Assembly: GCA_945883695.1 (NCBI GenBank)
Contig: CAMCYK010000033.1
Span: forward strand, 1 to 37,364
Reading direction: 5' to 3'
From: Akkermansia muciniphila
GTDB lineage: Bacteria; Verrucomicrobiota; Verrucomicrobiia; Verrucomicrobiales; Akkermansiaceae
DNA: 37,364 nt
In this document: one piece after another, positions 31,183-37,364 of the stretch
Numbering within the stretch: position 1 is the stretch's first letter
How the letters are laid out: each line of letters begins with the position of its first letter
Notes under the pieces: generated by a model
What the model was told of the DNA's origin: nothing
Seen by the model: only the letters and a program-made list of their open reading frames with translations
The model's database searches: none
Position numbers and translations under genes: made by a program

Positions 31183-33288
31183 ATGCTACTTTCACTGATT
31201 CATAGGTCGTACAGGACCTCTAAGACCTATCTCCTGGCGGCGGCCCTCACCCTACCGCTGGCCACCGCCGAAGTCCCCCTCAAGCTCACCCGCTTCGACG
31301 GACCCGCACCCTCCTTCAAGGAGCCGAGCCCCGGCACCCTGGAAATCCACGGACCCATGTCCGTCCTCGCCACCCCGGCCACACCGCCGGGCGCGGCCGA
31401 CCAAGTACTAGAACTGGAGTATTTCTGCGCCGGCGGCGTCCCGACCTTCGCCGCGCTCCCCGGCCCGCCGTTCGAGGCGGAGACCGCCCGCTACCTGCCC
31501 GCGCTCGGCCACAGCGAGGCCTGGAACCGCTACGCCGCCCGCATCGCCCCGCCGGACCAGCCGCTCCCCGCCGGCTGGACCCAGCTCCGCCTCGACCTGC
31601 CGCTGCCGGCCGGCCGCGTGCTCCAGGTCCGCAATCTCAAGCTCCGCCCGGAACGCCCCGGCGAGTTCGACGCCGCACCGGCCAAGCCCTCGGCCGCCGC
31701 TCCCAAGGAAGCCCTGCAAAGCTACCTCGACCGCAAGTTCCCCGCGACCCTGACCCAGGTCTCCGTCGGCAAGGACGCCATCCACCTCGAAGGCCGGGCC
31801 GGCCCGGAAACCGGCGAACTCTTCCTCGCCGACATCCCGATGGACCTGCTGCTCGATGATCCCCGCTGCTGGGAGACCCTCGTCGCGGTGAAGCCCGCCG
31901 CCGATGGCCGCTTCACCCTCGAGGTCCCCCGCCGCCGCCAGCGCGACGGCCTCGACTACGACCGGCTGACCTCCCGTTGGCAACTCGTCCGCAAGACCCC
32001 GCAAGGCATCGAACCGCTGTCCCACGCCCGCTACGGCGGTGCCGTCGATTGCCGGTCGCCCGATCTCCCGCCGGCCCGCCCGCGGAGCAAAAAAGGCCTC
32101 GGCGGCTGGCACACCGGCCTCCTTCCCGACGAACTCAAGGATCTCGGCATCACCGCGGTGACCGTCAACGTGATGATCCACGCGCTGGCCTCGCTCACCC
32201 CGGAGCCCGGCACCGTGCCCTTCCAGTGGCAAGGCCGCACCTACCACGCCCGCGAGAGCGCCCTCGCCGGCCACGACCGCACCTTCCTCGAAGCGCAAAA
32301 GCACGGCGCGATGGTTTCCGCCATCCTGCTCGTCGCCAACCCGGCCAAGGGCGGCAACGATGTCATCAAGCGTCTCGGCCACCCCGACGCCCACCCGGAC
32401 GGCATCTTCGCGATGCCCGACGTCACCTCGCCCGAAGGCATCGCCCTCTACGGCGCCATCCTCAACCTGATGGCCGAACGCTGGTCGCGGCCCGACGGCA
32501 AATACGGCCGGGTCCACCACTGGATCATGCACAACGAGGTCGACGCCGGCTGGGTCTGGACCAATGCCGGCACCAAGCCCGACATCGTGTTCATGGACCT
32601 CTACCACCGCTCGATGCGGCTGATGGACCTGATCGCCCGCCAGTACGACCGCGGCAGCCGCGCCTTCATCACCCTCACCCACCACTGGGCCCACGGCGGC
32701 GATCCGAAATGGTACGGTTCCAAACGGATGATCGACCTGCTCGTCCGCTACGGGCAGGCGGAGGGCGATTTCCCCTGGGCCCTCGCCTATCACCCCTACC
32801 CGCAGAACCTGTTCAACCCGCGCGCCTGGGAAGACGAGCAGGCCACCTTCCGCTTCGACAGCCCGAAGATCACCCCGAAAAACCTCGAGGTGCTCGACGC
32901 CTACATGAAGCAGCCCGCCCTGCGCTTCCGCGGCAAGGTGCGGCCGGTCCACCTGTCGGAGAACGGCTTCAACTCGAAGGACTACTCCGCCAAGGAACTC
33001 GCCGATCAGGCCGCCGGGATGGCGCTCGCCTGGAAAAAAATGGCCAAGCTGTCGTCGATCGAGTCCTGGCAGTATCACAACTGGATCGACAACCGCCACG
33101 AAGGCGGCCTCAAGATCGGCCTGCGGAAGTTTCCCGACGAACCCGGCGACCCGCTCGGCAAGAAGCCGATCTGGCACCTCTACCAAGCGCTCGGCACGCC
33201 CGATGAGGACAAGCTCGCCGCCCCCTACCTGCCGGTCATCGGCATCAAGTCGTGGGACGAGATCATCCACACCGCTCCCATCAACTGA
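31183..33288 (+). CDS. DUF5722-type putative secreted retaining glycosidase
   Basis: 701 residues. The signal peptide (TYLLAAALTLPLATA) is preceded by a basic stretch encoded by a repeat (31202-31230). After a beta-rich N-terminal part, the C-terminal ~400 residues read like a TIM barrel: WIMHNEVDAGWVW (Glu 452) fits an acid/base Glu after strand 4, and VHLSENGFNSKDY (Glu 593) a nucleophile Glu after strand 7, as in clan GH-A. The family resembles DUF5722, which I recall as lacking a defined activity. The tight link to GH78 suggests action on the same rhamnose-bearing glycan. Confidence 0.7.
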   Translation: MLLSLIHRSYRTSKTYLLAAALTLPLATAEVPLKLTRFDGPAPSFKEPSPGTLEIHGPMSVLATPATPPGAADQVLELEYFCAGGVPTFAALPGPPFEAETARYLPALGHSEAWNRYAARIAPPDQPLPAGWTQLRLDLPLPAGRVLQVRNLKLRPERPGEFDAAPAKPSAAAPKEALQSYLDRKFPATLTQVSVGKDAIHLEGRAGPETGELFLADIPMDLLLDDPRCWETLVAVKPAADGRFTLEVPRRRQRDGLDYDRLTSRWQLVRKTPQGIEPLSHARYGGAVDCRSPDLPPARPRSKKGLGGWHTGLLPDELKDLGITAVTVNVMIHALASLTPEPGTVPFQWQGRTYHARESALAGHDRTFLEAQKHGAMVSAILLVANPAKGGNDVIKRLGHPDAHPDGIFAMPDVTSPEGIALYGAILNLMAERWSRPDGKYGRVHHWIMHNEVDAGWVWTNAGTKPDIVFMDLYHRSMRLMDLIARQYDRGSRAFITLTHHWAHGGDPKWYGSKRMIDLLVRYGQAEGDFPWALAYHPYPQNLFNPRAWEDEQATFRFDSPKITPKNLEVLDAYMKQPALRFRGKVRPVHLSENGFNSKDYSAKELADQAAGMALAWKKMAKLSSIESWQYHNWIDNRHEGGLKIGLRKFPDEPGDPLGKKPIWHLYQALGTPDEDKLAAPYLPVIGIKSWDEIIHTAPIN
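31202..31230. repeat. Repeat family G (AGGTC/GACCT words) in a signal peptide
   Basis: ATAGGTC (31202-31208) and GACCTAT (31224-31230) are inverted, with an inner GACCT at 31215-31219. The stretch is read in frame as HRSYRTSKTY, forming the positively charged n-region of the downstream signal peptide. Confidence 0.65.
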
Positions 33289-33355
33289 GCCCCCGCCGCA
33301 TTTCCGGCTTTTCTCGCTTCGCAGCGGCCAAAACGAGGGTAATCTCCCCCCGTTC

Positions 33356-34507
33356 ATGAAGCGCGCCCTGATTCTCGCCCTCCTGCTTCCCCTCCACGCC
33401 GAGGAAGCCGCACCCTCCGTCATCCCGCCACCGCCCGACGACGGCGTGCGGGTGTCGGTGCTCGGCTACCACGATTTCTCCGAGACCGCCCCCGAGACCG
33501 AGATGCTGATCCGCACCTCGAAGTTCCGGACCCAGATGGAGGCGATCAAAAACCTCGGCCTGCCGGTCATCCCGATGGCCGATTTCCAAGCCTGGAAACG
33601 CGGCGAAAAGGAAATCGCGGACAAGAGCATCGTCATCACCATCGATGACGGCTGGAAGGCCGTCTACACCGACGCCTTCCCGATCCTCAAGGAATTCGGC
33701 TACCCCTTCACCCTCTTCCTCTACAAGAACTACGTCGACGGCGGTGGCAAGGCCCTGACCACCCCGATGATCGAGGAAATGCAGAAGCACGGGGCGACCG
33801 TCGGCAGCCACTCGGTCAGCCATCCCTACCCCGGCACCGTGAAATCCCATCGCCGCAAGGGGACGGAGCATTTCGACAAGTTCCTGCGCAAGGAACTCGG
33901 CGAGTCGAAGCGCTTCCTCGAATCGAAGTTCGGCGCGCGGGTGACCACCTACGCCTACCCCGGCGGCTTCCACACCGAGGAAATGTTTCCGCTGGCGGAA
34001 GAGTTCGGCTACGAGCTCCTGTTCACCGTCCTGCCCGGCAAAATCCGCCGCTCGCACGAGAACCGCACCCTGCCCCGCTACGTCATCCTCGGCACCCACG
34101 ACCGGATCTTCGACCTCGCCACCGGCTTCAACGAGATCGCCGTCGCCGCCATTTCCGAAAGCGCGGTCATCGCCCCGCAAAGCACGCCCTTCCCGGTGAC
34201 GCCCGGGGCCGGTTCGCTCATCGACACCCGCATGCCACGGCTCTCGGCCGACCTCTCCACCCTCGCGGATTTCGATCCCAAGACCCTGGTGATGAAGGTC
34301 GGCGGCTTCGGCGAGGTCCCCGCCATGTTCGACGAGGAAAACAAATCCTTCTCCTGGCAAGTCAACCGCCGCCTGCGCTCGCCCGTTTGCCAGGTCGCCG
34401 TGAGCTGGCTCGACAGCAAGGGCAAGCCACCCGAAATCCCCCTCCGCTGGTCCTTCCGCATCGACCCGGAAGCCGCCTACCTGCCGCTGGAGGAAAGTTC
34501 CAAGTAA
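33356..34507 (+). CDS. Secreted polysaccharide deacetylase (NodB/CE4-like)
   Basis: 383 residues with a short signal peptide (MKRALILALLLPLHA). NodB-homology motifs: IVITIDDGWKAVY (catalytic and metal Asp pair), GSHSVSHPYPG (metal His pair) and TTYAYPGGFHTEE. The C-terminal ~110 residues form an extra beta-rich domain. CE4 enzymes remove N- or O-acetyl groups from sugars. Located 67 bp after the DUF5722-type gene. Its final codons, GAA AGT TCC AAG TAA, lie inside a family C repeat, so the repeat supplies the stop. Confidence 0.9.
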   Translation: MKRALILALLLPLHAEEAAPSVIPPPPDDGVRVSVLGYHDFSETAPETEMLIRTSKFRTQMEAIKNLGLPVIPMADFQAWKRGEKEIADKSIVITIDDGWKAVYTDAFPILKEFGYPFTLFLYKNYVDGGGKALTTPMIEEMQKHGATVGSHSVSHPYPGTVKSHRRKGTEHFDKFLRKELGESKRFLESKFGARVTTYAYPGGFHTEEMFPLAEEFGYELLFTVLPGKIRRSHENRTLPRYVILGTHDRIFDLATGFNEIAVAAISESAVIAPQSTPFPVTPGAGSLIDTRMPRLSADLSTLADFDPKTLVMKVGGFGEVPAMFDEENKSFSWQVNRRLRSPVCQVAVSWLDSKGKPPEIPLRWSFRIDPEAAYLPLEESSK

Positions 34508-34522
34508 GAAGTTCCATGTGCC
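34492..34522 (+). repeat. Repeat family C copy at the deacetylase stop codon
   Basis: AAAGTTCCAAGTAAGAAGTT followed by CCATGTGCC. It shares AAAGTTCCAAGT and GTGCC words with 16579-16613. The TAA at 34505-34507 is the deacetylase stop. Confidence 0.8.
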
Positions 34523-34544
34523 AACCCGGGCACCACCAGACCGA

Positions 34545-34580
34545 CTTTCAGCTTTTCAGTTTTCAGCGTTTCAGCTTTTC
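34545..34580 (+). repeat. Repeat family D (TTTCAGC words) before ffh
   Basis: Tandem imperfect units CTTTCAGCTTTTCAGTTTTC then AGCGTTTCAGCTTTTC end 5 bp before the ffh ATG. They occupy the place where a Shine-Dalgarno would be expected and leave a pyrimidine-rich leader. Confidence 0.8.
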
Positions 34581-34585
34581 CAACC

Positions 34586-36001
34586 ATGTTCTCCTCTCTC
34601 TCCGATTCCCTCGATAAGACCTTCCGCAACCTCCGCGGTGTCGGAAAAATCTCCGAGTCCAACATCACCGACGCGCTGCGCGACATCCGGCTCGCCCTGC
34701 TCGAGGCCGATGTCGAATTCACCGTCGCCAAGGAGTTCATCGCCCTCGTCAAGGAGAAGGCGATGGGCATCGACGTTTTCAAGTCGATCAAGCCCGGCGA
34801 ACAGATCGTCAAGATCTTCCACGACGAGCTCGCCGAACTGCTCGGCGGTGAGCAGGTGGGCCTCGATCCCGCGCAACCCTGCCGGATCCTCCTGTGCGGC
34901 CTCAACGGCGCGGGCAAGACCACCACCGCCGGCAAACTCGCGCTGCGCCTCAAGAAGGAAGGCCGCAAGCCCTTGCTGGTCGCCATCGACCTCTACCGCC
35001 CCGCCGCCATCGACCAGCTCGCCACGCTGGCCAAGCAGATCGACGTCCCGGTTTACACCCCCGCCGCCACCGAAACCGACGTCCTGAAGGTCGCCCGCGA
35101 GGCCCTCGCCTGGGCGGACACCCAGAAGCACAACGTCATCATTTTCGACACCGCCGGCCGCCAGGAAATCGACGAGCGGCTGGTCGAGGAACTCAAGCGC
35201 CTCCACCAGTTCCTCGCACCGAACGAAACCCTGCTGGTCGCCGACGCCGCCACCGGCCAGCAGGCGGTCTCCGTCGCCAAGCACTTCGACGAGGCGGTCG
35301 GCATCACCGGCATCATCCTGACCAAGCTCGACGGCGACGCCCGCGGCGGGGCCGCGCTGTCGATGCGCGCCGTCACCGGCAAGCCGATCAAATACGCCGG
35401 CGAAGGCGAGAAGCTCGACCAGTTGTTCGAGTTCCACCCGGGCCGCATGGCCGACCGCATCCTCGGCATGGGCGACATCGTCGGGATGGTCGAGCAGGTC
35501 GCGTCGAAGATCGACGAGAAGGACGCGATGAAGTCGATGCAGCGGATGGCCGAGGGCAAGTTCGACTTCTACGACTTCCTCGACCAGATGAAGATGATCC
35601 AGAAGCTCGGCGACATGAAAGGCCTGATGAGCCTGATGCCCGGCTTCAACAAGATCAAGAAGCAGCTTCCCGACGCCGCCTTCGATCCCAAGCGGCTCAA
35701 GCGCACCGAGGCGATCGTTCTTTCGATGACGCCCGACGAGCGCCGCCGCCCGGAGATCATCAAGGCCTCGCGCCGCGAACGCATCGCCAAGGGCTCCGGC
35801 ACCAAGCTGCTGGAGGTCAACCAGCTGCTCAAGCAGTTCGGCGAGATGCGCAAGATGATGCGCTCGCCGAACAAGATGAAGAACATGATGAAGCAGATGG
35901 GCGGCATGCCCGGCGGAATGCCCGGCCTCGGCGGTCCCGGCGGCGGCATGGGCGGCCTCGGCGACATCATGAAGGGCTTCAAGGGCAAGTTCCCCTTCTG
36001 A
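34586..36001 (+). CDS. ffh: Signal recognition particle protein Ffh
   Basis: 471 residues. N domain first, then the SRP GTPase G domain: GLNGAGKTTTAGKLALRLKK (G1), DLYRPAAIDQLATLA, DTAGRQEIDERLVEEL (G3), TKLDGDARGGAALSM (G4), and GEKLDQLFEFHPGRMADRIL. The C-terminal M domain has SMTPDERRRPEII and ends in a methionine- and glycine-rich tail that binds signal peptides with 4.5S RNA. It targets membrane and secreted proteins to FtsY/SecYEG. Its start follows repeat D without a Shine-Dalgarno. Confidence 0.97.
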   Translation: MFSSLSDSLDKTFRNLRGVGKISESNITDALRDIRLALLEADVEFTVAKEFIALVKEKAMGIDVFKSIKPGEQIVKIFHDELAELLGGEQVGLDPAQPCRILLCGLNGAGKTTTAGKLALRLKKEGRKPLLVAIDLYRPAAIDQLATLAKQIDVPVYTPAATETDVLKVAREALAWADTQKHNVIIFDTAGRQEIDERLVEELKRLHQFLAPNETLLVADAATGQQAVSVAKHFDEAVGITGIILTKLDGDARGGAALSMRAVTGKPIKYAGEGEKLDQLFEFHPGRMADRILGMGDIVGMVEQVASKIDEKDAMKSMQRMAEGKFDFYDFLDQMKMIQKLGDMKGLMSLMPGFNKIKKQLPDAAFDPKRLKRTEAIVLSMTPDERRRPEIIKASRRERIAKGSGTKLLEVNQLLKQFGEMRKMMRSPNKMKNMMKQMGGMPGGMPGLGGPGGGMGGLGDIMKGFKGKFPF

Positions 36002-36051
36002 CCGCGGGATACCGGATCCCGCGCCCCTTCTTCCCGCAGCCACTCTTCTTG

Positions 36052-37137
36052 ATGAAACGCTTTCTCCTCGCCCTTGCCCTCGCCCTGCTGCCCTCTTGTC
36101 AGAAGAAGGAATCCGCCGCGTCTCCCGCCGCCGGCACCGCCTTGCCTCCCGCCGTGGCTGGTCTGGAACGGAAAGACGGCATGGTCCGCCTGCCCGGCGG
36201 GACCTTCACGATGGGCAACGAACGCGTGTTCGACGCCCGGGTCGGCGACAAGATGGTCCCGAAATCCTTCCCCGAGGAAGCCCCCGCCCACAAAGTGACC
36301 GTGAAGGAATTCTGGATCGACGAGACCGAGGTCACCAACGCCCGGTTCGCCGCTTTCGTCAAAGCGACCAACTACGTCACCTTTGCCGAGCGCCAGGTGA
36401 AACCGGAGGATTTCCCCGAGGAAGCCCGCGCCAGCCTGCCGCCCGGCGGCTTCGGCAACGGCGGCATCGTGTTCCGCGAGGACGCCGGCATCGAGGGCGA
36501 CCCGAACCTTCCCGGCCGCTCGATCGAATGGTGGCGCTGGGACCCCGAGGCCAACTGGCGGCAGCCCGCCGGCAAGGGCAGCACGATCGAGGGCAAGGAC
36601 GACCACCCGGTCGTCTGCGTCACCCACGAGGATGCCACCGCCTATGCGAAATGGGCGGGCAAGCGCCTGCCGACCGAAGCCGAATGGGAGTTCGCCGCCC
36701 GCGGCGGGCTCGAGCAGAAGATCTACGTCTGGGGCGACGATTTGAAACCCGGCGACCAGTGGATGGCCAACATCTGGCAAGGCGAGTTCCCGAACCGGAA
36801 CACCGCCGAGGACGGCTTCACCGGCACCGCCCCGGTCCGCACCTATCCGCCGAACTCCTACGGCCTCTACGAGATGGCCGGCAATGTCTGGGAGGCCTGC
36901 AGCGACCTCTACGATCCCACCTACTTCAGCGACTGCGATCCGGACAACCCGCAGGGACCCGCCCATTGGGTCAACCGCGACACCGGCGTGAAAGGCGACG
37001 GCCAGGTCCACCGCGTCACCAAGGGCGGCTCCTTCCTCTGCCACGTCTCCTACTGCATGCGCTACCGCCCCGCCGCACGCCACTCCCAGGACAGCGAGTC
37101 GCCGACCAACCACACCGGCTTCCGCTGCGCGAAGTAG
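36052..37137 (+). CDS. Exported formylglycine-generating enzyme (sulfatase-modifying factor)
   Basis: 361 residues. LALALALLPSC forms a lipoprotein signal with lipobox LPSC, so it is probably a lipoprotein. The FGE fold is marked by VRLPGGTFTMGNE, LPTEAEWEFAARGG, YGLYEMAGNVWEACSD and the C-terminal HTGFRCAK. The active-site block GGSFLCHVSYCMRYRPAARH keeps both copper-binding cysteines (Cys 330 and Cys 335), which many SUMF1-domain relatives lack. It would convert a sulfatase Cys to formylglycine. No sulfatase is in the window. The TAG stop lies inside a repeat A copy. Confidence 0.88.
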   Translation: MKRFLLALALALLPSCQKKESAASPAAGTALPPAVAGLERKDGMVRLPGGTFTMGNERVFDARVGDKMVPKSFPEEAPAHKVTVKEFWIDETEVTNARFAAFVKATNYVTFAERQVKPEDFPEEARASLPPGGFGNGGIVFREDAGIEGDPNLPGRSIEWWRWDPEANWRQPAGKGSTIEGKDDHPVVCVTHEDATAYAKWAGKRLPTEAEWEFAARGGLEQKIYVWGDDLKPGDQWMANIWQGEFPNRNTAEDGFTGTAPVRTYPPNSYGLYEMAGNVWEACSDLYDPTYFSDCDPDNPQGPAHWVNRDTGVKGDGQVHRVTKGGSFLCHVSYCMRYRPAARHSQDSESPTNHTGFRCAK

Positions 37138-37364
37138 CACAACTTTGCAAGTTGTGTGCTTCTCGCGGCCCTCCGTTCACCCGCCCCCGAAGCCGCCCCG
37201 GCCTCTCCCACCGCCCGCCGCTCCGCGAAGTAGCACAACTTTGCAAGTTGTGTGCTTCTCACGGCCCTCCGTTCACCCGCCCCCGAAGCCACCCCGGCCC
37301 GCCTCACCGCCCGCCGCCCCGCGAAGTAGCACAACTTTGCAAGTTGTGTGCTTCTCACGGCCCT
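37131..37364 (+). repeat. 96-bp tandem array carrying repeat family A
   Basis: Copies of GAAGTAGCACAACTTTGCAA plus GTTGTGTGCTTC start at 37131, 37227 and 37323, exactly 96 bp apart. The intervening ~62 bp are also nearly identical, so the whole unit is duplicated. The third unit is cut by the window edge. Each copy can form a CACAACTT-TGC-AAGTTGTG hairpin. The first supplies the TAG stop of the formylglycine-generating enzyme. Confidence 0.95.

Noticed and set aside
28349-31195. A ~950-codon open frame antisense to the GH78 gene
   Set aside because: High GC removes stops from the opposite frame. The translation is Val/Gly/Ala/Asp-rich without motifs, while the plus strand has full GH78 signatures.
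37131-37364. CRISPR array
   Set aside because: The 34-bp repeats are regular, but the 62-bp intervals are nearly identical to each other and no cas genes are present. It is a tandem duplication.

Overview
The window is a GC-rich bacterial chromosome segment that most resembles the phylum Verrucomicrobiota, probably Verrucomicrobiaceae. This is inferred from gene content (GH78 rhamnosidases, a DUF5722-type glycosidase, a true formylglycine-generating enzyme, carboxynorspermidine decarboxylase) and from dense word-like intergenic repeats. No rRNA is present to confirm it. Most start codons have no Shine-Dalgarno sequence and instead follow C/T-rich leaders.

Layout. 0-1.1 kb: the end of a YgjP-type metallopeptidase and a VapBC-like toxin-antitoxin pair with a 17-bp palindrome at its start. 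1.1-12.9 kb: an exopolysaccharide locus with three glycosyltransferases, an O-antigen polymerase/ligase-type membrane protein, a flippase, a polyprenyl sugar-phosphate transferase and a Wzc-like co-polymerase/kinase. It is bracketed by two broken genes, an FKBP isomerase remnant and an NRPS adenylation-methyltransferase fragment. Several EPS genes are truncated or frameshifted, two at G/C homopolymers. 12.9-18.6 kb: housekeeping genes (rnc, tRNA-His, Smr protein, cobalamin adenosyltransferase, queE, nspC, a YbbA/LolD-like ATPase, a TesA-like esterase), rich in repeats. 18.8-34.5 kb: an M13 peptidase followed by a secreted polysaccharide-use region (pectate-lyase-like protein, amidase, Tat-type metallophosphoesterase, SGNH esterase, two divergent GH78 proteins, a putative TIM-barrel glycosidase, a polysaccharide deacetylase). 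34.5-37.4 kb: ffh, an exported formylglycine-generating enzyme, and the start of a 96-bp tandem array that runs off the window.

How the genes work together. The EPS genes would build a lipid-linked oligosaccharide (transferase), extend it (GTs), flip and polymerise it (flippase, Wzy-like protein) and control chain length (Wzc). ATGA overlaps between GT2, the Wzy-like gene and GT3 indicate an operon. The 25-34 kb genes look like a degradation locus for a rhamnose-containing, acylated plant or algal polysaccharide. The formylglycine-generating enzyme fits a sulfatase-rich lifestyle, although no sulfatase lies in the window.

The most unusual feature is a community of at least six short repeat families placed exactly at gene boundaries. 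Some copies supply stop codons (ABC ATPase, formylglycine-generating enzyme, deacetylase), some form duplicated leaders before start codons (cobalamin adenosyltransferase and queE), and some lie in frame inside coding sequence (two in nspC, one in the signal peptide of the DUF5722-type protein).
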